Below are positions 26,643 to 36,389 of a DNA stretch of 64,000 nucleotides, piece by piece. The first letter of the stretch is position 1; each line of letters opens with the position of its first letter. The stretch comes from Flavobacterium sp. 1355. GTDB lineage: Bacteria > Bacteroidota > Bacteroidia > Flavobacteriales > Flavobacteriaceae. Position numbers and translations under genes: made by a program. The notes under the pieces were generated by a model. The model was not told the origin of the DNA. It did no database searches and worked only from the letters and a program-made list of their open reading frames with translations. Where the stretch lies: NCBI RefSeq assembly GCF_017833415.1, contig NZ_JAFICC010000003.1:1-64000 (forward strand), in the 5' to 3' direction.

Positions 26643-27467
26643 CTAACTCCTTTTATGTTTCCAATCACAGTTTGGTGCAAAAATTTCCGGCTCAAAATAT
26701 AGTTTACTAATTATACTCAAAAATCTATTCGATTTTAAAATACCTCCGCAATGTTTTGGTTCTGTCGCAATAGTAAAACCGGATAATCTTTCAAGAATCC
26801 AATCAATTAAAGGCCTATTAATGGATAAAATATCATGGATTTGTTTTTTTGTCATGTATGAAAATTTCTTTTTATTTTCATTATTTAACGGACTGTCTAA
26901 AACAAAAAAATCAAGATCAATGTCAAAATAAACCTGAGTTTCTTTTGAAGTTAACATATGCTGTTCCAAAGAATCGAATGTCTTGAATTTTTTAATTATA
27001 TGCTTATTACCATAAATATCTATAAGCTCTTCATCTTTCCAGCTATCAAAAAAAGGCTCTTGTCTGCAATGAACATATATATCTCCGATTAAATTTAGAT
27101 AAGCAGCACATAGTATATGTCCATCATTATTTCCTGCTAATTTAGCCCATGAAAATGCTGCGACCTCTCCATCATTGGATTGATCTAGTTTGGAAAGCCA
27201 ATCTTTTTCAACTTCATCTGGAAAACATAAATCCTGATGCCAGTCTAAACTTATCATACATGGCGGTTCACTTCTTTCGCTTTCTCTTGTCCATTTCAAC
27301 CAATAAAAAAAAGCATATCGATGCTCTTGAAATATTGCCAAATCAATAGCGCCAGCATATTTATTTTTGGGATGAGATAAAATCTCGGTAGCTGAACCAG
27401 GCGGTGCAATATAATAACTGTTTCTAAATTTAATAGAAATTTCTTTTTCTCTTTTACTTAACCCCAT
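26643..27467 (-). CDS. UPF0489 family protein (copy 1)
   Basis: A 274-residue protein with an arginase/deacetylase-fold motif set: E48-H49 in FQEHRYAFFYW, D75-H77-D79 in SLDWHQDL, the NDGH at 114-117, D182-D184-D186 in DIDLDFF and TIATEP near residue 230. These suit a binuclear-metal amidohydrolase, though the UPF0489 substrate is unknown. Neighbours are a HEPN-like gene (36 bp upstream) and a PRTase gene (99 bp downstream). A second family member is at 59700-60419. Confidence 0.82.
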   Translation of the reverse strand: MGLSKREKEISIKFRNSYYIAPPGSATEILSHPKNKYAGAIDLAIFQEHRYAFFYWLKWTRESERSEPPCMISLDWHQDLCFPDEVEKDWLSKLDQSNDGEVAAFSWAKLAGNNDGHILCAAYLNLIGDIYVHCRQEPFFDSWKDEELIDIYGNKHIIKKFKTFDSLEQHMLTSKETQVYFDIDLDFFVLDSPLNNENKKKFSYMTKKQIHDILSINRPLIDWILERLSGFTIATEPKHCGGILKSNRFLSIISKLYFEPEIFAPNCDWKHKRS

Positions 27468-27503
27468 AAATTCTAAATCTTTAATAATTAAGAAAAAAGC
27501 TTT

Positions 27504-28238
27504 TTAAATCTTAATGATATCTAAGTCAATTTCGTTTTTCTTATTCAGCCTGTTTTCATTAATATATTTATATCTAAACTCAAGCCACTCAAAATGATCT
27601 TTTTTAAATTTTCTTGTGTATATCTCCTTCTTAATGGTCTCATGTAATACTTTTTCAATTTCGATTGTAAACACTTTCATATTTGAAATTAAATCAATCT
27701 CTTCGGACCCATTTTTCCCAATAATGCGCAAAGAAGTACCAGATTCGTTTATTGATGATTGTACAATTTTATAAAAATCTACTTCCTTAGTATTTGGAAC
27801 ATTGTAGCTCGTTGAATGAGAAGCTATTTTATTTCGCAATTCAATGATTTTTGCAGATTTTAAATGCTCTTTTTTCTCCTTCTGATTTGGAAGATTAAAC
27901 AATCTCATAAGATCAATGACAGCACCTAACTGTAAGTAATATGCATTTAATACCCCATAAATTCTTAGATACATTTCTCCTTTAGATTGACACTTAGTAC
28001 TTAGTCCATTTTGAAAAACTTCTGTTATTGCATTTTGTGTATCTTCAATTAAATCGATACATGCTCTTAATAACTCGAAATCTGTTTTATTTTGGAATTT
28101 TAATTTCTTGGTAATTTCTGTTTTATATGCTTCATCATTATAATTATTTTTTACCGATGTGTACCTTAAAATTCCTAAAAAAATCTCAGCATATATTTCA
28201 ACTGTAGATATTCTATCCAAATATTCCTTGTCGCTCAT
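27504..28238 (-). CDS. HEPN-like helical protein (copy A)
   Basis: A 244-residue all-helical protein with the motif R135-NKIAS-H141, the Rx(4-6)H signature of HEPN RNases, in the context KIIELRNKIASHSTSY. It lacks other recognised domains. HEPN proteins often act as toxins or in defence by cleaving RNA. It heads the run of genes leading to UPF0489, PRTase and NADAR. Family assignment rests mainly on the motif and helical pattern. Confidence 0.6.
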   Translation of the reverse strand: MSDKEYLDRISTVEIYAEIFLGILRYTSVKNNYNDEAYKTEITKKLKFQNKTDFELLRACIDLIEDTQNAITEVFQNGLSTKCQSKGEMYLRIYGVLNAYYLQLGAVIDLMRLFNLPNQKEKKEHLKSAKIIELRNKIASHSTSYNVPNTKEVDFYKIVQSSINESGTSLRIIGKNGSEEIDLISNMKVFTIEIEKVLHETIKKEIYTRKFKKDHFEWLEFRYKYINENRLNKKNEIDLDIIKI

Positions 28239-28348
28239 AAATTACTATTTTTACTTTATTAATTATTAACTGAAGATAACTGGGAAAATTAAACAGTGAA
28301 TTGTGTTAGATTCTAAATAAGATACAATCATTATTTCTGTTATATAAA

Positions 28349-29296
28349 TTACTTCTCAAAAAGATTAAAATCAACAAACAAATCTTTATAATTTCCTACA
28401 AGGGACTTCTTTATATAATTAATGTATTTATGAATATTTTCATCCTTTAATTCCTTGTACAAACGGTTAGACATACCCCAATTTTCAATCCTTTCTGCAA
28501 ACAAATCTGTGAGTTTGAATTCTAGTTCAGTTCTACTGAGACCACCCCATGATTTAACATAACTCTCGGTCCATGGAGTTGAATAATCTTTATGATAACC
28601 GACTAGAATTAAGGTATCTTGAACTCTAGGTATAACGTGAATGTAAACATTTTGCAACTGTTCAAATTCATCAAAATTAAATTCATCATCATCAATTGGA
28701 CTAAAAATAGCAGAAGCATATACGTCTATTTTTTCATATACATGTGAATAGTAGATGAACGAGTTTGAGTTTTTCCTTATCTCATCCTCAAAAATAAATT
28801 TAATCCTTACTAACTGAATACAGCCAACATAAAAGCCGTTACAATAACTCTCTATTTTCTCTTTTTTTATTTTACCATCCAATCTTTCATCTTCAAGTAT
28901 TTGCGTATATGAATCTAAATGAATTTGTTTTTTTCTTAGTTCTGCACAAGTAACCCTATAACTGAATAATAAAAAACTTTTAAACGATGTAAGGTCTGAA
29001 TCAAAATCCTCTATACTTTTAAAAATATTACTATCATGATTTGAACAAAAAACATTTAACGACAAAGCCTGATTGATTCCAATTTTTTTAAACTCAATAG
29101 GCCCTGTTTTTTTCCAATGATTAGGATCTGTTAATTTGGTTTCAACTAAAAAACCTTGATCTGCCAAATTTTTTAAAATACCGTTCTTTTGCAAAAAATG
29201 AGAATTTATCGATACTTTATCACATTGACCTGCAAGACAAATCCATTCCTTTTTATTTGATTTTTTACCAATCTCAGCAAATATTCGTTCTATCAT
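28349..29296 (-). CDS. Protein with N-terminal Cys/His finger, function unknown
   Basis: This 315-residue protein has Cys and His spaced like a metal-binding finger near the N-terminus: CLAGQCDKVSINSHFLQKNGIL, then VFCSNHDSNIFKSIED at about 82. The rest is helical with an aromatic-rich end (DTLILVGYHKDYSTPWTESYV). Similar proteins (C..C, SH and FC..HD followed by F..IE) occur in accessory islands of many bacteria, without an assigned activity. It lies just downstream of the GmrSD-like gene. Confidence 0.6.
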   Translation of the reverse strand: MIERIFAEIGKKSNKKEWICLAGQCDKVSINSHFLQKNGILKNLADQGFLVETKLTDPNHWKKTGPIEFKKIGINQALSLNVFCSNHDSNIFKSIEDFDSDLTSFKSFLLFSYRVTCAELRKKQIHLDSYTQILEDERLDGKIKKEKIESYCNGFYVGCIQLVRIKFIFEDEIRKNSNSFIYYSHVYEKIDVYASAIFSPIDDDEFNFDEFEQLQNVYIHVIPRVQDTLILVGYHKDYSTPWTESYVKSWGGLSRTELEFKLTDLFAERIENWGMSNRLYKELKDENIHKYINYIKKSLVGNYKDLFVDFNLFEK

Positions 29297-29361
29297 AAAA
29301 AACTATTGCAATTATAATTTGTTGCATTCTAAATTCATTAATAAATTTGGGATTAGATAAT

Positions 29362-31209
29362 TTATGTGTTAATATCCTCAAAAACAACCTCTTCTTCCTC
29401 TTCTGCAATATCTTCCATTAAAACTTGCAAGTGCTTTTCAATTCCCCAATTCTGGATAATCCAGTCAATTAATTGATTACGTCTTATTTTACAATTCTCA
29501 GGCGTCCAATCTTCAAATTCTGCAATTTTTCTTTCTTGTCTTATATCAGAATTTGAATATGAGTAACCTGTACCTGAACTCCCTTTTTTTCTTTCAAATT
29601 CAAAGTTCCTATACCTTGAATTATCTTTAGTTAAAACCAAATTTGAAATGTCGTTCAAATATTTGCTTATATCCTCTGCAGGCCATTTTTTCAACCACTT
29701 TGAATTAACGTCTGGTGTTTGTGGAAGAATATGTTCCAATGTTGCATCTGTTAAATCTTCCCAATCTAATTTTGGTTTATTCTTATCTTTTAAAAGAAAA
29801 AATTCATACTCATATAAAGTATACTTCAATAATCTTCTCCATTTATACCAATCAAAAAAATCTTCTTTTAAAGATTTTCTAAAAATACTTTCATCTGAAT
29901 ACCAATTGATTGTTCCGTAAATCCATTCTGTCACAGATCTTAAGCTATGTTTGGACGAAAATATATCATCAGCCCAACGATAAAATGTAGATATTCCTGC
30001 ATTACTTCTTTTACCTTCCCATAAAAATACTCGATATGAAAAAATCTCGATCGATTTTAAAAAATCGCTGTATTCATCATCTTCCAGCTCACCATTCTCT
30101 TTTTTAATTCTAACTGCTACTAACAAAGGAAGATAATTCGCTACATTACCAGCATTTTTTATCTTAGTTAATAAATAAAGTTCTTTTTCATCTGATGCTT
30201 TATTTGTTGGCTTAATTAACGCTGAATAATGTTTGGAAATCAAAGCGAGTCCATCTACAAACTTTAAAATAAATTCTTTTACCTGATCCTTATTCTTTTT
30301 ATTAAAATTTCTTAGCGGAATAACTTCATCTGATTTAAAACCATTATAGCCGCTCCAATTTTTAGGAGTATGACTAACAAACAAAGTCCAAGCAATTCTT
30401 AGGCACTGACTTTCACTTCCATTGCATTTTGAAATATTTACGTAGACTTCTTTCCATGTTTTATTGATTGTTTTTGTGAAACTTTCTTTTTCCGAATCAT
30501 CATTTATATTTCGGTAAACCCAATACATAAGATAGTTTTTTAATAATTCCATTGAAGATAAGTCCTTGCCTCGCGAATTCATTAACTCGAAAGTCATTCC
30601 TATTTCACTTTCAACTTCAATAGGGTAAAAAGAAAAATTTAGTTTTCTGATAACTGCATCAAATAAATCTTTTAAGTATTCTTCTTCTTTATCTTTTCTT
30701 ATTTTCAGCTGTTCTATTATATGATTTCTCAAATATGAATATGCATTTGAAATTCTTGTTTGATGAACTGAGTTTGCTTCAATATTACTAACTCCTTTTG
30801 CAATTAAGTCTAAGTAGAAATCTGATGTATCATTGTTTAATCTAAGTTTGCTTTTACCGCCTGAATAAAGATATATGGGAATTTCTGCAGTGAAATCAGA
30901 CAGTCCTATTTTAATGAGTTCTTTAAATATTATTGATAGATATAAACTGCAGGTTGTTAACCTTTGTTGTCCATCCACTATATCTACTACTTCTAATCTT
31001 TTAGTTCCGTAATTTTCTGTTGGTTTTGTATTCGCTTGATAAATTACAATTGTCCCTGTATAATGGCTGATTATTTTATCATCTATAAGAGCATCAATAT
31101 CCTGAACAAACTCTTCCCACTGTTTTTCTTCCCAAGCATATCCTCTTTGATAATCAGGAATTTGAAAAATCTTTCCTTCAAGAATATTTGATAATGTTTT
31201 TTTTTCCAA
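29362..31209 (-). CDS. GmrSD-like DUF262-DUF1524 protein
   Basis: A 615-residue restriction-like protein. The N-terminal DUF262 (GmrS) part has IPDYQRGYAWE at 17-27 and the DGQQR box at 79-83; the middle is helical; the C-terminal DUF1524 (GmrD) part has the HNH-type LEHILPQ (H493) and LTKDNSRYRN. Fused GmrSD enzymes are type IV restriction factors that use NTPs and cut modified phage DNA. Ends in a poly-acidic tail (EEEEEVVFED). It has no adjacent methyltransferase, as expected for type IV. Confidence 0.88.
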   Translation of the reverse strand: MEKKTLSNILEGKIFQIPDYQRGYAWEEKQWEEFVQDIDALIDDKIISHYTGTIVIYQANTKPTENYGTKRLEVVDIVDGQQRLTTCSLYLSIIFKELIKIGLSDFTAEIPIYLYSGGKSKLRLNNDTSDFYLDLIAKGVSNIEANSVHQTRISNAYSYLRNHIIEQLKIRKDKEEEYLKDLFDAVIRKLNFSFYPIEVESEIGMTFELMNSRGKDLSSMELLKNYLMYWVYRNINDDSEKESFTKTINKTWKEVYVNISKCNGSESQCLRIAWTLFVSHTPKNWSGYNGFKSDEVIPLRNFNKKNKDQVKEFILKFVDGLALISKHYSALIKPTNKASDEKELYLLTKIKNAGNVANYLPLLVAVRIKKENGELEDDEYSDFLKSIEIFSYRVFLWEGKRSNAGISTFYRWADDIFSSKHSLRSVTEWIYGTINWYSDESIFRKSLKEDFFDWYKWRRLLKYTLYEYEFFLLKDKNKPKLDWEDLTDATLEHILPQTPDVNSKWLKKWPAEDISKYLNDISNLVLTKDNSRYRNFEFERKKGSSGTGYSYSNSDIRQERKIAEFEDWTPENCKIRRNQLIDWIIQNWGIEKHLQVLMEDIAEEEEEVVFEDINT

Positions 31210-31262
31210 AATTTAATTTATTTATGGTAGTTATATTATAATTTTAAAGAATTTGAGGATTC

Positions 31263-31762
31263 TTAATCGTTAATTCGGGCAATTCTTTTTCTAGTTATTT
31301 CCTTGTCGAAATTTAAAGAATTTTCAATTATATTTTTCTCTAATGAAGTTTTGATTGCTTTACCATAACCTCTTTCAATTGCAAAGTCATCAGCTGCAAA
31401 CTCTCCCTCTTCATTTTTCTTTGTAGGATTAAAAGCATAACCAAATTCATGTAAGATTATAGCAATACGTTCATCTTTTTCACATTCTAAAAGTTTATTG
31501 TAATCAAACGTAATTATTTTTGAGTTTGGAGGTAAGCTAACTTTAATGTTTGAATTATTTGCAGGGCCAAAAAAAGCACTTAAAAATATATTATTTGTCT
31601 CAATTCCTAAAAAATCTCATCTTTCAATGCTAAAATTAATTCTTTATAAATGCGTAAAGGCTCAATCTTTAAGAATTTTGGATCTTGATTCTGTAGAGCT
31701 ACTACGGTTGTATCTGTCAAAAGATGATTATTCATTATTTCTGCTTTTTCAATATCATTCAT
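31263..31762 (-). pseudogene. Metalloprotease-like gene, frameshifted
   Basis: The ATG at 31762 opens MNDIEKAEIMNNHLLTDTTVVALQ and stops after 48 codons at a T6 run. A shifted frame continues FLGIETNNIFLSAFFGPANN, LPPNSKIITFDYNKLLECEKDERIAIILHEFGYAFNPTKKNEEGEFAADDFAIERGYGKAIKTS and ends ARIND-stop at 31263. The LHE..YAFNP and E-FAADDFAIERG blocks match small Zn proteases, but the second His of HExxH is Tyr. Frame break and missing ligand both argue for decay. Confidence 0.65.
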
Positions 31763-31845
31763 ATTATAAAATTTTCTTGTTAATAAAATAAGGTTCTTCC
31801 ATATAATATTTAGAGTTAATAAATATTTCTAATTTGAAAATTTTT

Positions 31846-32295
31846 TTAGTATTTAGTTCGTAAATACATTTCAAAAACATGCCATATTAAAAACAATACA
31901 ATTCCAAAATAAAATAGATATCCCTGCCAAGCAATATATCTTTTCATTCTTTTACTATTTATCTCCATTGCTTCTTTAAATCCTTCAACTCCAGCTCTAA
32001 TAAATTCAGGATTATTTCCTAGATCTGGATGTTTTCCCTTGATTATATCGAAATAACTATTATTGGCATATAATGTGCTAATAACATATTTTAAAAATTT
32101 GAGTCCAAAAAAAATACTTGCGCTCCAACAAGCAACAGCAAAAAATAATGGAAGTAAGCTTATGTTTAAATTATGGTTTTCAGTTTTATATACTGAAAAA
32201 CCAACTGCAGATACAGAAATTGCAATCAAATAATAAACATACTTTTCTTGTTTTTCTCTAAATTCTTGCTGAATATTAAATTGAATCTCACTCAT
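31846..32295 (-). CDS. Small membrane protein, function unknown
   Basis: A 149-residue protein with three predicted transmembrane helices (about 21-37, 46-68 and 124-143) and a charged loop between the second and third. No recognised family. Such small membrane proteins often serve as effectors in defence pairs. Its start codon is 17 bp from the 13-bp tandem repeat that separates it from the GIY-YIG gene, so its expression could vary with the repeat. Confidence 0.55.
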   Translation of the reverse strand: MSEIQFNIQQEFREKQEKYVYYLIAISVSAVGFSVYKTENHNLNISLLPLFFAVACWSASIFFGLKFLKYVISTLYANNSYFDIIKGKHPDLGNNPEFIRAGVEGFKEAMEINSKRMKRYIAWQGYLFYFGIVLFLIWHVFEMYLRTKY

Positions 32296-32311
32296 TTATT
32301 TTTCCTTTTTT

Positions 32312-32402
32312 AATTTATCTTTTTAATTTATCTTTTTAATTTATCTTTTTAATTTATCTTTTTAATTTATCTTTTTAATTTATCTTTTTAATTTATCTTT
32401 TT
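32312..32402. repeat. Seven-copy 13-bp tandem repeat
   Basis: The unit aatttatcttttt recurs seven times in perfect head-to-tail order. The right-most copy encodes the last residues (KKIN-stop) of the GIY-YIG gene; the left-most copy lies 17 bp from the start of the membrane-protein gene. Repeats of this kind change copy number by slippage. Confidence 0.9.
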
Positions 32403-33188
32403 TGGATACTTGCTCATACATTCTTTGATTATCTTTAAATCTGAAAAATTTAAATCAAACCATTCTCCCCTAATCCTTTTATCTTTGAACTTATCATGAA
32501 GCTCACGTTCCACAATAACCGGCGCAATCCAAGTTGTAATTAAATCCCAAGTTGGAGATACACCATGTAAAGTTTTTTCTCTGATTTTAGGATGATAGCT
32601 TTGGCCAATTTTAATTAAATTATTTGCAGAGTCAATTATCAAGTATACCTTTTTTACTTTTGATCCATCAACTTGTACTGATTTTTCATCTTCATCAAAA
32701 AACCATCGATATAGACTTTTTTTATCAATCAAACTGAAATTTATAATTCCTTTTGTTCTCGGAAAGACTAATACACCATTTTTGCCTTCAAAAATTGACA
32801 TTTCATTGCCAATTGTGAAATAGCCCATTTTTTCAAATAATCCCCGTAGTTGCGATTGAATCGTATTAAATATGTCAATTATATCAGAATGAGGAAATTT
32901 GTCATTAACAGCTTTACAAAATTCTATTGTATATTCATTTCTAGTTTGAGAATCTAATTTCATTGACAATTCTAAAGATAAACCACTCAGCACATGTTTG
33001 TTGTCAATATAAAAAATCATGTATTCAATGAACTCTTTATCCGTATAAACATGAACTCCGTAACAATGTTCATTTATAAGAGATATAACATTATTAATGG
33101 GACCGTTATCTTGTTCATTCAAAGCGTAGATAGCTTTGCGATCTAGTTCGTGGCAATAATTGCTAAAATATTTCTCTATCGAATTCAT
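32388..33188 (-). CDS. T5orf172/GIY-YIG-like nuclease domain protein
   Basis: A 266-residue protein whose C-terminal quarter reads VYLIIDSANNLIKIGQSYHPKIREKTLHGVSPTWDLITTWI and then ERELHDKFKDKRIRGEWFDLN, the T5orf172/MUG113 form of the GIY-YIG nuclease fold. The N-terminal about 170 residues are helical and unassigned. The GEWF and LH/F..R motifs are intact. Often seen in phage and accessory islands. Its stop codon lies in the 13-bp repeat array. Confidence 0.82.
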   Translation of the reverse strand: MNSIEKYFSNYCHELDRKAIYALNEQDNGPINNVISLINEHCYGVHVYTDKEFIEYMIFYIDNKHVLSGLSLELSMKLDSQTRNEYTIEFCKAVNDKFPHSDIIDIFNTIQSQLRGLFEKMGYFTIGNEMSIFEGKNGVLVFPRTKGIINFSLIDKKSLYRWFFDEDEKSVQVDGSKVKKVYLIIDSANNLIKIGQSYHPKIREKTLHGVSPTWDLITTWIAPVIVERELHDKFKDKRIRGEWFDLNFSDLKIIKECMSKYPKKIN

Positions 33189-33519
33189 TTACTTTATGAT
33201 CTTTTTGAAATTAATTATTACGTTTTCTTAATGGGCAGAATTACAGAAATTAAATTTTAATTCTGAAAGTCAGAACAAAATGAAGTTATAATTAAATTAG
33301 GTAACTTTAATATAAAATATGATCTTACATCAAAAATAGAATCAATGCATAATCTCAAAATTATAAAATCAGTTCTGTTATATTTTACTGATTTCCATAA
33401 TCATATTTCAATAATGGGAAATTAGTCCTTTACTAAATAAATTAGTCAAGTATAATTACCTGTTTTTATATTTTAAAAGGAACTTGTTTATGTCATCCAA
33501 CTATTTATAAATAAAAAAA
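33189..33519. other. AT-rich spacer without a recognised feature
   Basis: About 330 bases, nearly all A and T, with no open frame, hairpin or promoter match that I would defend. Confidence 0.4.
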
Positions 33520-34641
33520 CTATTGCGTCAAATCATTATTAAGGACTGTAGTAATTGCAAATGTTTTTATATCATTTAATTTAATTCCCTTGCGAAGTTG
33601 AACCAAACTGTTGTCTAATTTAACAGCTTTCGATTTGGATAAAAATTTGATTTTCTGAATAGATAAATTAACTTTCAAATCAGTCACCCCAAGTTCAATT
33701 CCTTCTCGCAAAGAATCAACATTACCATTGCCATCGTAAATACCATGAACTTTTATAAAAACTTCATTAGCTTTTTTATACCGCATAGATCTTTCGTATA
33801 GAGTTCTAATGTAGTGCTCTGAAACTTTATGATTAAAATTAATTGTATCGGTTGAATTTAAAAATTGTAAAATATTCAGTTGATTTATACTATGTTGGCA
33901 ATCTATCTTGACAACAATTTCTTTTTTACACCCTACTTTATAAACTATTGAATCATAAAGAATTAGCAAATATTGATCGTTTATTGGCAAAAACATCTGT
34001 AACCCTTTAACTCCATAACCACGTTGGCTAACAAAATTCCATTTTCTTTTTTCTAAAAATTGATTGTAAAGAACTAATGGATTATCCGAAATAATAAATG
34101 GAATATTAGTTGTATTTTTAAGTAATTTGTATTTTAAAACTGTTAGGTCAGGAACAATTTTCACAGCGCTTATTAGAGATTTTATTTTACCGTCCTCATT
34201 TTGCAGATTTTTTAAGACTGGTATCAAATCAGTTGGTATATTACCTTCTGTAATACCGGATTTCGTGTTATTAATTAACTCTTCAAAATCCTGTAGGCAT
34301 TTGAATCTGATTGGATTTCGTAAATCAAGGATCAATAAAAAATGTAACATTTCTAGTTGAGAAATAGTTTCATAAGCTGGCAATTTTTCAGTTTTCCACA
34401 TAGCTCTAAAAATTGGAGCAGATTTACTTTCCAATTCAGACAACCAGGTTTCCAATTTTCCAGATTTACCGTAAAAATATTCGCTATATAATTGTGTTTT
34501 TATTGGTGCTGATAATCTAAATATCTTATTATTTACATTAAACATCCCAATAGTTTTTTCGTTACCGTTATAAGAAAAATATCTTTGAAGAAATTGAGGA
34601 ACAAAATGCTGATTTTTTTTAGTATTCAAATCCTTACCCAT
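33520..34641 (-). CDS. DUF4238 domain protein
   Basis: A 373-residue protein with the DUF4238 hallmark NQHFVPQFLQRYFS (H12) and later FIISDNPLVLYN, both typical of this family. DUF4238 proteins are scattered over accessory regions of bacteria and are of unknown function; the paired HFVPQ and SDNP motifs suggest an enzymatic site. Neighbours are the GIY-YIG and Mrr-like genes on the same strand. Confidence 0.85.
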   Translation of the reverse strand: MGKDLNTKKNQHFVPQFLQRYFSYNGNEKTIGMFNVNNKIFRLSAPIKTQLYSEYFYGKSGKLETWLSELESKSAPIFRAMWKTEKLPAYETISQLEMLHFLLILDLRNPIRFKCLQDFEELINNTKSGITEGNIPTDLIPVLKNLQNEDGKIKSLISAVKIVPDLTVLKYKLLKNTTNIPFIISDNPLVLYNQFLEKRKWNFVSQRGYGVKGLQMFLPINDQYLLILYDSIVYKVGCKKEIVVKIDCQHSINQLNILQFLNSTDTINFNHKVSEHYIRTLYERSMRYKKANEVFIKVHGIYDGNGNVDSLREGIELGVTDLKVNLSIQKIKFLSKSKAVKLDNSLVQLRKGIKLNDIKTFAITTVLNNDLTQ

Positions 34642-34709
34642 AACCGTAAATAGCTTTTAAACAACTCCAGAAGTTGAAATTATTTTTATAAACATCGCTG
34701 AATTAGTTC

Positions 34710-35654
34710 TTAAAGCGGCAAGAATTTAGGTTCATCTGGATGAGTTTTTTGTCTGTCAGGGTCAACAAGTGCAAATTGAAATGAAACGGCAACGTTCTTA
34801 GCAATTACATTATTGAAAACCTCCTCTTTTGTTTCGTAAACAGTTTTACTTTTTGAAAGCAAAACTTTAGACGCAATTTCTCCGTCATTACCTGCTAATC
34901 TAATAACCTTGATTTCAGATGAATTTATATGTCGAAGTACTCCTGCGTTCAAATACTCGACATGATAATGCCAGTTCAGCGAAACATTCACTTCAAAATT
35001 TGCATTATAGCGATAACCTTCTTTAAAACGAAGTTCATATAAAACGTTTTCATCTTTAACATCGAAGTTTGATAAATTTGTATCGATACTTTTTTTCATC
35101 AAACGTAATCTCGAAACTAAGTTTATTGCAATATTTTGCTGAAATGAAATTCTGCTAGCCCCTTTCAAAATAATGTACTCATTAATATCAATTGCCATTA
35201 AATTCTCCTGAGGAGAAATATGAGATGTTTTAATTCTCATGTTTCCTAGAAATCCTACTCCAACAACATATGGGATTTTTTTTATTGGTTTTCCAAGCTC
35301 TAAAGGCTCTAGCAGTTCAATTCCTAAAAGTTTTGCTCTAGTAATTGCCGGTTCTGTATAACCGCGATTTGAAAAAACAATCACTTTATTGGCTCTGATT
35401 TCTCCTGAAAGATATTTCCCAACAAGTCCATCAATCGTCTCACTTCCAACAGGTTCATTCCAGTTCTTTGCCTCACCACAAATTAATATATCAGAAACGC
35501 CTATTCTTCCTCTGATTTTGGTATCAATCTGACGTCTATTACCACTTTCGCCACCTGAGTCTTTTACATCATGTTCAACCACAAAATGATTGGGCAGGTC
35601 CTGTTTACAAAATTCACAAAGTAATTCTTCAAATTCTTTCGGTGTTAAATCCAT
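34710..35654 (-). CDS. Mrr-like PD-(D/E)XK endonuclease domain protein
   Basis: A 314-residue protein with an Mrr/REase-type N-terminus: DVKDSGGESGNRRQIDTKIRGR, then D55 in VSDILICGEAKNW with E61 and K63, the ExK. The following FSNRGYTEPAITRAKLLGIELL is the usual close of Mrr folds. The C-terminal half is beta-rich and unassigned. Mrr-type enzymes cut modified DNA, so a restriction role fits the island. Confidence 0.85.
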   Translation of the reverse strand: MDLTPKEFEELLCEFCKQDLPNHFVVEHDVKDSGGESGNRRQIDTKIRGRIGVSDILICGEAKNWNEPVGSETIDGLVGKYLSGEIRANKVIVFSNRGYTEPAITRAKLLGIELLEPLELGKPIKKIPYVVGVGFLGNMRIKTSHISPQENLMAIDINEYIILKGASRISFQQNIAINLVSRLRLMKKSIDTNLSNFDVKDENVLYELRFKEGYRYNANFEVNVSLNWHYHVEYLNAGVLRHINSSEIKVIRLAGNDGEIASKVLLSKSKTVYETKEEVFNNVIAKNVAVSFQFALVDPDRQKTHPDEPKFLPL

Positions 35655-35807
35655 AAATTAATTCTTAAAATTACGAAGTTATAAAATTTTGAATGTAAAT
35701 GGATTTTTTATTATTCACTTCCTTTAGCCTTTTAATATTCTGAAAACAAATCATTTAAACAACAATCCAATAAAATTCAACAACAAGCATTACTTAAAAA
35801 ATACCTG

Positions 35808-36389
35808 TTAACGCCTTGTTATTTTTTGTTTAAGACCTATTTTTTTCCACCAATTTATATTCAAGTTCATTATGACAGTATAAATAATTTTATCCCGTTC
35901 TTGTCTTCTCTTTTCTCGGTCATTTTCATTCTCAATTGAAATATGCACGATTTCGAAATCAATTTCCTGACGCATTTGAATTGCTTTTCGAATTCTTGGA
36001 TAATCGTGAAGAAGTCGGATTGTTTCATTTTGATCTTTTAATGCATCCAAACGATTACTTTTTATAAATACTTTGTTCTTATCATAAAAAGGTAAATAAT
36101 CAATCATTCCATCAATCCATTCAATACTAACTGTTAAAGGCAAATAACTATTTTCAAAATAAAAAAGTTCTTCACTAACAAATTCTATATATTCAGCAGA
36201 TTTATCACTTTGTAAACCACTCGGTTTTGTAATTTCTTTAAAATTAGAAACACACTTTTCCATAGTTGTGAAATGGATTTGTTTCTTTGAAAAAATGTAC
36301 GTCGCCCACAATCCTAATAAAGAAATTGCAGTTACACAATAAGAAATAATTTCTGCTAAATCTTTAAAGTTATTTACTCCTGATTCCAT
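35808..36389 (-). CDS. Membrane-anchored hypothetical protein
   Basis: A 193-residue protein with one N-terminal transmembrane segment (about 13-33, AEIISYCVTAISLLGLWATYIF) followed by a soluble helical region rich in charged residues. It vaguely resembles DUF4760-like membrane proteins, but I do not assign it. Its stop codon lies in the GTTAACG word (35807-35813), one of the repeated 3'-end motifs of this island. Confidence 0.5.
   Translation of the reverse strand: MESGVNNFKDLAEIISYCVTAISLLGLWATYIFSKKQIHFTTMEKCVSNFKEITKPSGLQSDKSAEYIEFVSEELFYFENSYLPLTVSIEWIDGMIDYLPFYDKNKVFIKSNRLDALKDQNETIRLLHDYPRIRKAIQMRQEIDFEIVHISIENENDREKRRQERDKIIYTVIMNLNINWWKKIGLKQKITRR

Noticed and set aside
31546..31791. 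Plus-strand ORF
   Set aside because: It is a shadow of the minus-strand frameshifted protease gene.
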